Shown: positions 35,440-44,351, numbered from the stretch's first letter. The stretch is DNA of 64,000 nt from Goodfellowiella coeruleoviolacea (GCF_024171785.1 NZ_JAMTCK010000008.1:186001-250000), one strand, 5' to 3'. Numbers and translations: made by a program. The notes: generated from the letters alone by a model not told the origin.

Positions 35440-36314
35440 CGATGGACCGACGGCCCCTGGCCGTGCTCACCTCTCGGGTGCGACTGGAGGAACGGCTGCT
35501 GCTGGCCGAACTGCGGCGCCGTGACATCGACTTCGTCCAGGTCGACACCCGCACCCTGGCCCTGCGGCTGGAGACGGGCCAGCGCCTGGCGCTGCCCTAC
35601 CGGGGCGCGCTGAGCCGGGAGATCTCGCACACCCGCAACGCCTACGTCAGCAGGCTCTTCGAGCACGCGGGCGTGCCCGTGGTGAACAGCTCGCGGATCA
35701 TCACCCTGTGCGGGGACAAGCTGCTCACCACGCTGGCACTGCGCGAGGGCGGCCTGCCCACCATCCGCGCCATGGCCACCCTGGTGCCCGAGGCGGCCCT
35801 GGCCGGCATGGACGACTTCGGCTACCCGGCCGTGGTCAAGCCGCTCACCGGCTCCTGGGGCAAGCTCATGGCCCGCCTGCGCGACCACGAGGGCGCCGAG
35901 GCCGTGCTCGAACACCGCGGCGCCCTCCCCGGCCCGCAGCACCAGATCACCTTCGTGCAGGAGTACGTCGACAAGCCCGGCCGCGACATCAAGGCCTACG
36001 TCTTCGGCGGCGAGGTCGTCGGCGCGATCTACAAGGTGCACGACCACTGGCGCACCAACACCGCCCGCGGCGGCCGGGCCGAGGTCTGCCCGCTCACCGA
36101 CGAGCTGGTGAAGCTGTTGCAGGACACCGCCAGCGCGGTCGGCGAGGGCGTGCTCGGCATCGACGTCATCCAGCACCGCGACGGCACCATGTACGTCAAC
36201 GAGGTCAACCACACCCCCGAGTTCCACGGCGCGATCGAGGTGCTGGGCGTGGACCTGGTCGGCGCCTACGTGGACTACGCGCTCGGCCAGCTCGACCTGT
36301 GGAGCCAGCGGTGA
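35436..36314 (+). CDS. lysX: LysX-like ATP-grasp ligase loading glutamate on AmCP
   Basis: 292 residues. GTG start overlaps the LysK stop; an ATG two codons later is possible. ATP-grasp RimK/LysX family: YPAVVKPLTGSWGKLMARL, FVQEYVDKPGRDIKAYVFGG and YVNEVNHTPEFHGA align with LysX. The known reaction uses ATP to join the alpha-amino group of glutamate (or aminoadipate) to the gamma-carboxyl of the C-terminal Glu of LysW. The partner LysW is at 42286. With no homocitrate-route genes nearby, glutamate is the likely substrate. Confidence 0.88.
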   Translation: MTMDRRPLAVLTSRVRLEERLLLAELRRRDIDFVQVDTRTLALRLETGQRLALPYRGALSREISHTRNAYVSRLFEHAGVPVVNSSRIITLCGDKLLTTLALREGGLPTIRAMATLVPEAALAGMDDFGYPAVVKPLTGSWGKLMARLRDHEGAEAVLEHRGALPGPQHQITFVQEYVDKPGRDIKAYVFGGEVVGAIYKVHDHWRTNTARGGRAEVCPLTDELVKLLQDTASAVGEGVLGIDVIQHRDGTMYVNEVNHTPEFHGAIEVLGVDLVGAYVDYALGQLDLWSQR

Positions 36315-36640
36315 GCCCGCGGATCGCGCCGCTCGCGCTGACCGGGCCGGTGGTGTGCCGGGGCCAGGTGCTCGATCTGCCCGAAGGCCTCTACGACTGG
36401 GTGCACGTCGAGGTCGACGCGCCGGTGGCGGGCGAGCACACCGTGTGGCTGTACTACACCGGCGGCCTGGACCCCGAGGTCCTCGTGGTGCCCGGCGGCA
36501 CCGCCGGCTGGACCAGGGTCGGGGTGGCGCGCCGGGACACCCTGGTCGGCGTCCGCCTGCCGGACGCGCCGGAGCTGGTCATCCGCTCGGTGTCCCTGGT
36601 CGCCCCGGCGCACGCGGAAGCGGGGGCCGCCCATGTCTGA
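36311..36640 (+). CDS. Small beta-sandwich-like protein (109 aa), paralogue of 40611
   Basis: GTG start in a four-base overlap with LysX; the ATG of the aminotransferase gene lies inside its 3' end. No named domain is recognised. It is rich in beta-type sequence and matches the C-terminal half of the protein at 40611-41186: here CRGQVLDLPEGLYDWVHV, there CRGQLVPVPPGDYDWLYL. Both then have an E-x-x-V-x-L-x-Y strand and a late VRLPDAPE / VRLPDNPA. Coupled translation with AmCP enzymes suggests a role in binding the carrier or its cargo. Confidence 0.65.
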   Translation: MSPRIAPLALTGPVVCRGQVLDLPEGLYDWVHVEVDAPVAGEHTVWLYYTGGLDPEVLVVPGGTAGWTRVGVARRDTLVGVRLPDAPELVIRSVSLVAPAHAEAGAAHV

Positions 36641-37985
36641 CCAGCTCGCCATGTTCGGCGGCAGGCGCGAGGTGGCCAGGGCCGAGAACACCAGGGAGCG
36701 CACCGGCTGGCCGGTGGTCACCGAGGCCGAGCGCGAGGCCGTGCTCGGGGTCTTCGACGCCGGGCTGTACACCTCCAACGACGGCGGCCGCGGCGCGGTG
36801 TCCGGGCTGCAGCGCGACTGGGCCGCCTACACCGGCGTCCGGTTCTGCGCGGCGGTGGCCAACGGCACCGCCGCCCTGGAGCTGTCCCTGGCCGCGCTCG
36901 GCCTGGAACCCGGCGCCGAGGTCCTGGTACCCGCGCTGACGTTCATCGGCTCGGCCATCCCGGTGGTGCGGCGGCTGCTCGTGCCGGTCTTCGTCGACGT
37001 CGACCCGGTCACCTACACCATTGATCCGGCCGCGGCCGAGGCCGCGATCACCCCGCGCACCCGCGCGATCATCGCGGTCCACCTGCACGGGCTGCCCGCT
37101 GACCTCACGGCACTGCGCGCGCTCGCCGACAAGCACGGGCTGCACCTCGTGGAGGACGCCGCCCAGGCGCAGGGCGCGCGGTACCGGGGCCGCGCGGTCG
37201 CCTCCTTCGGCGACATCAACGCGGTCAGCCTCAACGTGGTCAAGAACCTGCCCACCTGCGGTGAGGGCGGCCTGGTCACCACCGACGACGAGGAACTCCA
37301 CGAGCGCGTCGTGCTGCACCGGCAGTTCGGCGAGGACCTGCGCGCGGGCAGGGACCGCGACTACATCTCGCGCGTGCTCGCGGGCAACGAGAAGCTCTCC
37401 GCGGTGCAGGCCGCGTTCACCCGGGCGCAACTGTCCCGGTTGGACGCCAACCAGGCCGCGCGCGACCGGGGCGTCCGGGCGTTCCTGGCGCGGCTCGCGG
37501 AGCTGCCCGGCGTCATCACCCCGCACTGCCCCCCGGACCGCACCCACGCCTGGCACATCCTGCGGCTGCGCTTCGACCCGGCCGCCGCGGGCCTGCCCGA
37601 CGTGCGCCCAGGCGCGTTCCGGGCCGTGCTCGCGCGGGCGCTGAAGGCCGAGGGCGTGCCGGTGCAGCCGTACCAGGTGGTGCCACTGCCGGGGCAGCCG
37701 GCGTTCCAGCGGCTCGCCGGGTTCGGCGGCTACCCGTGGCGGCTGCCCGGGGTCGCGCCGGTCAGCTACCGGATCGAGGACCACCCGGTCAGCCTGGCCG
37801 TCATCGAGGACTCGCTGACCGTGCAGCGCGTGCACCTCAACCCGGCGGCCGCGCCGCTGCTGCTGCGCTTCGCCGACGCCTTCGCCAAGGTCTGGGCCAA
37901 CCTGGACGTGCTGGCACCGGTCGCGCGCGCCGTGGACTACCGGCCGCCGTGGCAGGCGGCGACGACGACGGCGGTGAGCGCATGA
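36633..37985 (+). CDS. DegT/DnrJ/EryC1-family PLP aminotransferase
   Basis: 450 residues, longer than the usual 370-400. PLP motifs: ANGTAALELSLAALGLEPG, FVDVDPVTYTIDP, HGLPADL, VEDAAQAQGA, and the Schiff-base lysine in NVVKNLPTCGEGG. Family members aminate a keto group on sugars or cyclitols. In azinomycin and vazabitide clusters a DegT enzyme aminates the C6 ketone of the AmCP-bound heptanoate produced by transketolase. It is immediately upstream of the two transketolase subunits (ATGA overlap), so the same job is inferred here. Confidence 0.87.
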   Translation: MSDQLAMFGGRREVARAENTRERTGWPVVTEAEREAVLGVFDAGLYTSNDGGRGAVSGLQRDWAAYTGVRFCAAVANGTAALELSLAALGLEPGAEVLVPALTFIGSAIPVVRRLLVPVFVDVDPVTYTIDPAAAEAAITPRTRAIIAVHLHGLPADLTALRALADKHGLHLVEDAAQAQGARYRGRAVASFGDINAVSLNVVKNLPTCGEGGLVTTDDEELHERVVLHRQFGEDLRAGRDRDYISRVLAGNEKLSAVQAAFTRAQLSRLDANQAARDRGVRAFLARLAELPGVITPHCPPDRTHAWHILRLRFDPAAAGLPDVRPGAFRAVLARALKAEGVPVQPYQVVPLPGQPAFQRLAGFGGYPWRLPGVAPVSYRIEDHPVSLAVIEDSLTVQRVHLNPAAAPLLLRFADAFAKVWANLDVLAPVARAVDYRPPWQAATTTAVSA

Positions 37986-38779
37986 GCACCGAGGCGGCCG
38001 CCTACCGGGTGCGCGAACGCGTGCTCAAGATGGGCACGGGCGCGCACGGCACGCACATCGGCGGCAGCCTGTCCTGCGCCGACGTGCTCACGCTGCTGTT
38101 CACCGAGGTGCTGCGGCTGCGGCCGGAGGACCCCCGGTGGGACGGGCGGGACCGGTTCATCCTCAGCAAGGGCCACGCCAGCGCCGCGCTGTACGGCGTG
38201 CTCGTCGAGCGCGGTTACCTGGCCGAGACCGAGCTGGCCACCTACACGCGCAAGGGCAGCCGGCTGGCCGGGCACCCGTTGCGCCGCCTGCCCGGGGTGG
38301 AGTTCCCCAGCGGTTCGCTCGGGCACGGCCTCTCCCTCGGCGCCGGGGTCGCGCTCGGGCTGCGCCGCACCGGCCGGGACAGCCGGGTGTTCGTGCTGCT
38401 CGGTGACGGCGAGCTGCAGGAGGGGTCGGTGTGGGAGGCCGCGATGTTCGCCGGCACCCAGCGGCTGGACAACCTCGTCGCGATCGTGGACCGCAACGGC
38501 TTGCAGATCACCGGTCCCACCACCGGCCTGGAGCCGCTGGCCGAACGCTGGCGCACCTTCGGCTGGCACGCCGTCGAGGTGGACGGGCACGACCTGGCCG
38601 CGCTGCGCTCGGTGTTCGGCGACCTGCCCACCGGCAAACCGGTGGTGGTCATCGCGAACACGGTCAAGGGCAAGGGCGTGCCGCTGTTCGAGGGCAAGAA
38701 GAAGAGCCACTCCGTCCAGCTGACGCCGCGCCTGTACCAGCGCGCCGTGGCTGGCCTGAAGTCGACGAGGCCGTCATGA
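37982..38779 (+). CDS. Transketolase N-terminal subunit (ThDP binding)
   Basis: 265 residues, about half a normal transketolase. It has HIGGSLSCADVLTLLF, the SKGHASAALYG block, FPSGSLGHGLSLGAGVALG and the ThDP pyrophosphate motif GDGELQEGSVWEAA with the metal-ligand Asn in DRNGLQ. It works only together with the C-terminal subunit encoded next, with which it is coupled (ATGA). Predicted role: transfer of a two-carbon ketol unit onto AmCP-bound glutamate semialdehyde. Confidence 0.9.
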   Translation: MSTEAAAYRVRERVLKMGTGAHGTHIGGSLSCADVLTLLFTEVLRLRPEDPRWDGRDRFILSKGHASAALYGVLVERGYLAETELATYTRKGSRLAGHPLRRLPGVEFPSGSLGHGLSLGAGVALGLRRTGRDSRVFVLLGDGELQEGSVWEAAMFAGTQRLDNLVAIVDRNGLQITGPTTGLEPLAERWRTFGWHAVEVDGHDLAALRSVFGDLPTGKPVVVIANTVKGKGVPLFEGKKKSHSVQLTPRLYQRAVAGLKSTRPS

Positions 38780-39753
38780 CCACTGCCGAACTCGAAACCG
38801 CCGCGCCCACCTGGGCGCAGCGCTACTCGGTCTCCTCCCGCGAGGTCTACCGGCGGGTGCTGGCCGAGCTGGCCGCCACCGACCCCCGGCTGTTCTGCGT
38901 GGACTCCGACATGGGCGGGTTGGAGGACATCTTCGGCGCGCCGCTGCCGCAGCAGTACGTCAACGTCGGCATCGCCGAGGCCAACCTGATGAGCGTCTCG
39001 GCGGGCCTGGCCGACACCGGGTTCCTGCCGTACGCCAACACGATCGCCGGGTTCGCCTCGGCCCGGGCGTGCGAGCAGGTGAAGGTGGACATCGCCGGCA
39101 ACAACCTGCCGGTGCGCATCGTGGTCACCCACTCGGGCGTGTCCGCCGGCCCGTACGGGCCGACGCACCACTGCCTGGACGACATCGCGATCATGCGCAC
39201 GATGCCGAACATGACGGTGGTGGTGCCCAGCGACGCGGCCGAGACCGAGTACGTGATCCGGTCCACAGTGGACCTCCCCGGCCCGCTGTACGTGCGGCTG
39301 GGGCGCGGGGCCACACCGCTGGTCAACACCGGGCCGTACGAGTTCGTGCTGGGCCGGGCGCGCTGGCTGCGCGCCGGCGACGACGTGACGATCGTGGCCA
39401 CCGGCGCCCACCCGGTGCACATGGCGCTGCGGGCGGCGGAGATCCTGGCGCGGCGGGGGATCGGGGCGCGGGTGCTGAACATGCACACCGTCAAGCCGAT
39501 CGACCGGGCGGCCCTGGTCCGCGCGGCCGACGAGACCGCGGGCATCGTCACCGTCGAGGACCACGTCCTCGTCGGCGGGCTCGGGGCGGCGGTGTGCGAG
39601 GTGGTGGCGGAGGAGCGCCCGTGCCCGGTGCGCCGCATCGGGCTGCCGGACGCCTACTTCGACTACGTCGCCGACGAGCGCGACCTGCTGGTGCACGCCG
39701 GGGTCAGCCCGGAGCGCATCGCCGAGGCCGCGCTGGCGGTCGGCGGCTGGTGA
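38776..39753 (+). CDS. Transketolase C-terminal subunit
   Basis: 325 residues: the pyrimidine-binding half with the catalytic Glu in VNVGIAEANLMSVSAGLA, PYANTIAGFASARACEQ, GVSAGPYGPTHHCLDD, and the C-terminal transketolase domain (TIVATGAHPVHMALRAAEIL, VEDHVLVGGLG). With the preceding gene it forms a complete split transketolase. Last gene of the operon starting at 33591; a convergent GNAT gene follows after 10 bases. Confidence 0.9.
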   Translation: MTTAELETAAPTWAQRYSVSSREVYRRVLAELAATDPRLFCVDSDMGGLEDIFGAPLPQQYVNVGIAEANLMSVSAGLADTGFLPYANTIAGFASARACEQVKVDIAGNNLPVRIVVTHSGVSAGPYGPTHHCLDDIAIMRTMPNMTVVVPSDAAETEYVIRSTVDLPGPLYVRLGRGATPLVNTGPYEFVLGRARWLRAGDDVTIVATGAHPVHMALRAAEILARRGIGARVLNMHTVKPIDRAALVRAADETAGIVTVEDHVLVGGLGAAVCEVVAEERPCPVRRIGLPDAYFDYVADERDLLVHAGVSPERIAEAALAVGGW

Positions 39754-39763
39754 GGTTGGCCGT

Positions 39764-40582
39764 TCAGGCCTGGCTGCGCACACCGGGCAGGCGCCACCAG
39801 GCCAGCAGCTCCGGGTGCGCCGCGCGGGGCATCACGAACGCGGGGATCTCGCGGGCCGGGCGGTCGAAGCGCAGGTCGGGTGAACCGGCGTGGGCGGCCA
39901 GGGTCTCCCGCACCGCCGCCAGCTCCGCCGGCCCGGCACCGGGCCACAGGTCGGCGCCCAGCAGATCCGCGCGGTGTGCGGGCACGCCCAGGGCCACGCT
40001 CGCCGCCGTGCCCGAGCCGGTGTCCCACCACGTCACCGCCACGCCCTCGGCGACGTCCCGGGCCTGCGGGTACGGCAGCGAGTCCGCCAGGTCCCGCCGC
40101 ATGTGCACCTCGGACAGCGGCTTGTCCCCGGCGGCGAAGTGCCGCACCGTCCGGTAGCCGACGCGGGTGTAGAACGCCGGGTTGCCGCGCTCGACCACCG
40201 CGTCCAGCACCACGCCGCGCGCGCCCTCCGCGCGGGCCGCGCGCTCCAGGGTCCGCAGCAGGGCCCGGCCGGTGCCGGCGCGGCGCACCCAGGGCGCGAC
40301 GGCCAGGCGGCGGACCTCCCAGGTCTCGCCGACGGCCGCGCGGACCGTACCCGCGACCTCGCCATCCGAGGTGGCCACCCACAGGCGCAGCCCGGCCGCC
40401 AGGTCCGCGTGGACCTGCTCCGGGGTGCTGAACACCCCGTCGGCGGTCGGCAGGCCCGGGACCAGGTCGCCCACGGTGTAGGCCGCCGACGTGATCCGCG
40501 AAATGGTCTCGGCCAGCTCGTCGGAAAGCGAGTCGATCGCTGTGATTTCGAGCTGGCCGGTGCTGGCTCCCAACAAAGGCAT
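39764..40582 (-). CDS. GNAT N-acetyltransferase with extra C-terminal domain
   Basis: About 272 residues from the ATG at 40580-40582. Longer starts up to 40651 are possible, including ATG at 40633. The GNAT core (about 1-165) carries the acetyl-CoA motif RRLAVAPWVRRAGTGRALL and a late RGNPAFYTRVGYRTVRHF. About 100 further residues have no recognised domain. It is the only leftward gene inside the AmCP region, a common arrangement for self-resistance or for reversible amino protection. Either role is an inference. Confidence 0.7.
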   Translation of the reverse strand: MPLLGASTGQLEITAIDSLSDELAETISRITSAAYTVGDLVPGLPTADGVFSTPEQVHADLAAGLRLWVATSDGEVAGTVRAAVGETWEVRRLAVAPWVRRAGTGRALLRTLERAARAEGARGVVLDAVVERGNPAFYTRVGYRTVRHFAAGDKPLSEVHMRRDLADSLPYPQARDVAEGVAVTWWDTGSGTAASVALGVPAHRADLLGADLWPGAGPAELAAVRETLAAHAGSPDLRFDRPAREIPAFVMPRAAHPELLAWWRLPGVRSQA

Positions 40583-40610
40583 AATCGACAACATACGCGA
40601 GTGTGATGAT

Positions 40611-41186
40611 TTGAAGAACACCGTCGTCGACATTTCCGCGCTCTGCGACAACCGCGGAATCCAACCGCCAGGAACCGAGGGGGACTACGGATTCAACATC
40701 TGGTCGAACACCTTCCCGGCCGAGGAGCTGCCCGAGCCGGGCAGCCTCGTACCGGTCGCCGGCGTCCCCTTCGAGTTTCCCGCCCGGCCCGCGCCGGGTG
40801 GGGACAACATCCGGTGCCGGGGCCAGCTCGTGCCGGTGCCGCCCGGGGACTACGACTGGCTGTACCTGCTCGGCGCGGCCGAGCGGCGGACCGAGGACCA
40901 GGTGCTGCTGCACTACCGGGACGGCACCGTGCGCGCCGAGTGGCTGCGCATGTCCGACTTCTGGCCGCAGACCGAGGCCCGGTTCGGCGAGCCGCTGGCC
41001 TTCCGCACCTCAGCGATGCGCTACCCGAGGCACACCCACCCCGCGCACGCCCCCTCGATCTGGCAGCAGCGCGTCCCGGTCACCGTGCCGGGGGAGATCA
41101 CCGCGGTGCGGCTGCCGGACAACCCCGCGATGCACGTCTTCGCCCTGACCCTCGGCACCGACCTGGAGGCCCGTCGTGCGAGTTGA
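40611..41186 (+). CDS. Beta-sandwich-like protein, paralogue of 36311
   Basis: 191 residues if TTG at 40611 is used; the start is uncertain and GTG at 40560 or ATG at 40491 are alternatives overlapping the GNAT gene. The first half (DISALCDNRGIQPPG, NTFPAEELPEPG, VPFEFPARPAPGGDNIRCRGQ) resembles the accessory beta-sandwich modules often attached to secreted actinobacterial glycosidases. There is no signal peptide here. The second half is related to the 109-aa protein at 36311. Function unknown. It overlaps the BtrH-like gene by 11 bases, so the two are probably co-expressed. Confidence 0.65.
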   Translation: MKNTVVDISALCDNRGIQPPGTEGDYGFNIWSNTFPAEELPEPGSLVPVAGVPFEFPARPAPGGDNIRCRGQLVPVPPGDYDWLYLLGAAERRTEDQVLLHYRDGTVRAEWLRMSDFWPQTEARFGEPLAFRTSAMRYPRHTHPAHAPSIWQQRVPVTVPGEITAVRLPDNPAMHVFALTLGTDLEARRAS

Positions 41187-42180
41187 GCTGGCCCCCGTCC
41201 GCTACTGGCGGCACGACCTCGGGCACTGCCTGCACACCACCGCGGGTGTGCTGCTGGACCACCACGGCCTGGACCCGATCGAGGTGCTCGGCGCCTGGTG
41301 GGGCTTTCACTACCCCGGTGACCTGCGGCGGGAAGAGTACTACCTGCCCGGCGCGGCCGAGTCGCTGTTCACCGGCCTGGCCCCGCACCACCGGATCAGC
41401 TCCCGCTGGCACACCCCCGCCGACGCCGAGACCGGCTGGCGTGAGGTGCGCGCGCAGCTGCTCGCCGGGCGGCCGGTCGCGGTGGCCGCGGACAACTTCC
41501 ACCTGCCGTTCCGCCCCGCCTACCGGGACGTGCACACCAACCACCTGCTCACCGTCTACGGCTTCGACGACGAGGCGGGGCAGGTGCTGGTCGCCGACCC
41601 GGTGCCGCCCGCGTTCCAGGGCGCCGTCCCGCTCGCCGAGTTCACCGCGGCCCGCGACTCCGGCAACCCGGTCAAGCACGACCGCGACCTGTTCTTCACC
41701 GCCAACCCGATCGGCAACCGCTGGCTGGAGCTGACCGTCGAGGACCGGCAACCCGCCTTCGACCAGGACTTCTTCCGGCACGTGCTGACCGAGAACCAGC
41801 GCGGCTTCACCGACCCGGCCGACCGGGCGACCAGCGGCCTCAGCGGCCTGCGGACCTTCCTGACCAGCACCATCGACGCCCTGGCCGACGACGCCGGCCT
41901 GGTCGACGAGATGTTCGTGGTCATCGGCCCGGTGCTCGCCGTCGCCGGCCTGCACGCCGAGTACCTGGCCATGGCGGGGCGGCGCTTCGACGACCACCGC
42001 CTGCTGGAGTGCGCGCGCCTGGTCGACCGGGTCTGCCACCACTGGGCGGCCCTGCGCATCGCCGTGGCCACCTGCCGCGCCGACCGCGCCGCGGCCGTGC
42101 CGTCGCTGCGCCGCCGCGCCCAGCGGCTGCTCACCGAGCACGAACTCGTGCTGACCGAGATCGACCGCGTGCTCGCGTAG
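41176..42180 (+). CDS. BtrH-like / papain-fold cysteine protein
   Basis: 334 residues, GTG start. The N-terminal half (about 1-165) resembles the BtrH N-terminal/C39-like fold: putative nucleophile Cys in DLGHCLHTTAGVLLDH, His in VHTNHLLTVYGFD and Asp in VLVADPVPP. The C-terminal half is alpha-helical. BtrH of butirosin biosynthesis transfers an acyl group from a carrier protein to an amine, so this protein could move or cyclise a carrier-bound intermediate of the AmCP or NRPS line. Whether it is related to the azabicycle-forming proteins of azinomycin or ficellomycin cannot be decided here. Confidence 0.65.
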   Translation: MRVELAPVRYWRHDLGHCLHTTAGVLLDHHGLDPIEVLGAWWGFHYPGDLRREEYYLPGAAESLFTGLAPHHRISSRWHTPADAETGWREVRAQLLAGRPVAVAADNFHLPFRPAYRDVHTNHLLTVYGFDDEAGQVLVADPVPPAFQGAVPLAEFTAARDSGNPVKHDRDLFFTANPIGNRWLELTVEDRQPAFDQDFFRHVLTENQRGFTDPADRATSGLSGLRTFLTSTIDALADDAGLVDEMFVVIGPVLAVAGLHAEYLAMAGRRFDDHRLLECARLVDRVCHHWAALRIAVATCRADRAAAVPSLRRRAQRLLTEHELVLTEIDRVLA

Positions 42181-42285
42181 GGGAAATCCCCTACTCCCGG
42201 CCGGAGCCCGGTTTCGGCCATTCTGTTTCCGTCTGGTCCTGAATCCGTCGGAATCATCGACGGACAATGCGGGAGGAATGCTGAA

Positions 42286-42456
42286 GTGAGCGTTCAGTCT
42301 TGCCCGGAATGCGCGGCGGACGTGGCTTTCGCCGCACCCCCGGAACTCAACGAGATCATCGAGTGCGGTGAGTGCGCGGGCGAGTTGGAGGTCGTCTCCG
42401 TCGACCCGCTGATCATCGCGGTCGCGCCCGAGGCCGAGGAGGACTGGGGCGAGTGA
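42286..42456 (+). CDS. lysW: LysW-type amino-group carrier protein (AmCP)
   Basis: 56 residues, GTG start 8 bases after GGGAGGAA. An N-terminal zinc-binding half has CPEC and CGEC pairs, an acidic stretch follows, and the C-terminus is EDWGE, the hallmark of LysW. The terminal Glu is the attachment point for the amino group of the substrate, and the acidic surface docks the basic enzymes. Overlaps lysY by four bases (GTGA). It is the first gene of the second rightward operon, 105 bases after the BtrH-like gene. Confidence 0.95.
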   Translation: MSVQSCPECAADVAFAAPPELNEIIECGECAGELEVVSVDPLIIAVAPEAEEDWGE

Positions 42457-43469
42457 TCCGCGCCGCGATCGTCGGGGGAGCCGGGTACATCGGAGGTGAA
42501 CTCCTCCGGCTCCTCCTCGGCCACCCCGAGGTGGAGGTGGTGGCCAGTACCTCCGCCCGGCTCGCCGGCAGGCGGGTGGACGGCAGCCACCCGAACCTGC
42601 GCGGCCTGACCGACCTCGTCCACAGCAGCCCCGACGCCCTGCCCGACTGCGACGCGGTGTTCTTCGCCAGCTCCGGCCTGGACGATCCGGCCCAGCGGGC
42701 CGCCCTGGCGAGCCGCGCCAAGCTGGTCTTCGACCTCAGCGCCGACCTCCGGCTCACCGACCCGGCCCTGTTCGCCAAGCACTACGGCGCGCACCCGACC
42801 CCGGACCTCCTCGGCACCGCCACCCGCGGCCTGCCCGAGGTCGACCGGGCGGCCCTGCGCACCGCGAACCTGGTGTCCGTGCCCGGCTGCATGGCCACCG
42901 CGGGCATCCTCGGCCTGCGCCCGCTCGTCGAGTTCATCGACGGACCGGTCACCGTGGATGGTCGCGTCGGCTCCAGCGGATCCGGCGCCTCCGCCGGCGA
43001 GATGAACCTGCACGCCGAACGCGCCAACGTGCTCCGCGTGTTCGCCCCGCTCGGCCACCGGCACCAGGCCGAGATCAGCCAGGCCACCGGGCTGACCGTG
43101 CGCATGACCGCCACCGGCGTGGACGCGGTGCGCGGGGTGCAGGTGCTCTGCCGCACGCAGGTGCGGGCGGGCGTCACCGAGACCGACATCCGCAAGGCCT
43201 ACCGCGCCGCGTACGCCGACGAGCCGTTCGTGCGCGTGGTGGCCCAGAAGCGCGGCAACTACCGCCTGCCCGAACCGAAGATCCTGCTCGGCTCGAACTT
43301 CTGCGACGTCGGCTTCGCCCTCGACGCGGACACCCGCGAGCTGCTGGTCGTCGGCGCCCTGGACAACCTGGTCAAGGGCGGCTCGGGCAACGCCGTGCAG
43401 AGCCTGAACATCCGGATGGGCTGGGACGAGCGCCTCGGCCTCGGCTTCCCGGGGCTGCACCCCGTCTGA
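42453..43469 (+). CDS. lysY: LysY/ArgC-like semialdehyde dehydrogenase
   Basis: 338 residues. NADP-binding AAIVGGAGYIGGELLRLLLGHPE at the N-terminus and the catalytic Cys in VSVPGCMATAGIL. GLPEVDRAAL, SGSGASAGEMNLHAE and LVKGGSGNAVQSLN are typical of the ArgC/LysY family. With LysW directly upstream and LysZ downstream, it should reduce the LysW-bound glutamyl-5-phosphate to the 5-semialdehyde, the acceptor for the two-carbon extension. Confidence 0.92.
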   Translation: MIRAAIVGGAGYIGGELLRLLLGHPEVEVVASTSARLAGRRVDGSHPNLRGLTDLVHSSPDALPDCDAVFFASSGLDDPAQRAALASRAKLVFDLSADLRLTDPALFAKHYGAHPTPDLLGTATRGLPEVDRAALRTANLVSVPGCMATAGILGLRPLVEFIDGPVTVDGRVGSSGSGASAGEMNLHAERANVLRVFAPLGHRHQAEISQATGLTVRMTATGVDAVRGVQVLCRTQVRAGVTETDIRKAYRAAYADEPFVRVVAQKRGNYRLPEPKILLGSNFCDVGFALDADTRELLVVGALDNLVKGGSGNAVQSLNIRMGWDERLGLGFPGLHPV

Positions 43470-43503
43470 GCCGGTGTCCGCACCGCGACCCAGGGAGATC
43501 ATC

Positions 43504-44351
43504 ATGACCGACCACGTCACCGTGGTGAAGTGCGGCGGCGGCCGCACGCTGGACCGGGAGGCGGTCTGCCGCGACCTGGCCGCGCTGTCCGCCGCCGGCG
43601 GACCGGTGGTGCTGGTGCACGGCGGCGCGGCCGACGCGGACCAGCTCGCCGGGCGGCTCGGGGTGCCGCAGCGCAGGCTGACCACCCCGAGCGGTTCCTC
43701 CAGCCGCTACACCGACCCGGCCACGCTGGAGGTGCTGCTGATGGCGCTGGCCGGCAAGATCAAGCCCGGTCTGGTCGCCGCGCTCGCCCGGCACGGCGCC
43801 CGCGCCGCCGGCCTGACCGGCATGGACGGCAACCTGTTGCGCGCCAAGCGCACCGCCACCCACCGGGCGGTGCTGGACGGGCGCACCGTGGTCGTCCGCG
43901 ACGACCACAACGGCCGCATCCGCGCCGTGGACCCCGCGATCCTGACCACGCTGCTCGACCGGGGGATCGTGCCGGTGGTGTCCCCGCCCGCGCTGGGTGA
44001 GGACAGCCAGCCGGTCAACGTGGACGCCGACCGGGCCGCCGCGGCCATCGCCGCCGCGCTGTCCACAGTGGTCCCCGCGACCCTGGTGCTGCTCACCGCC
44101 GCGCCCGGGGTGCTGGCGGACCACACCGACGAGCGCACGCTGCTGCCCGACTTCCGGGTGCCGCCGGCGGGTCCGGTCGGCGCGGAGGCCACCGGCGGCA
44201 TGACCGTGAAGCTGCAAGCCGCCCGCGACGCCCTCCTGGGCGGCGTGGGCACGGTAGTCATCGCCGACGGACGCGGCGACAGCCCGGTGAGCAACGCGCT
44301 CGCCGGTGCCGGGACCCGCGTGCGCGTGGCCGAACTGGCAGGGAGCCACTG

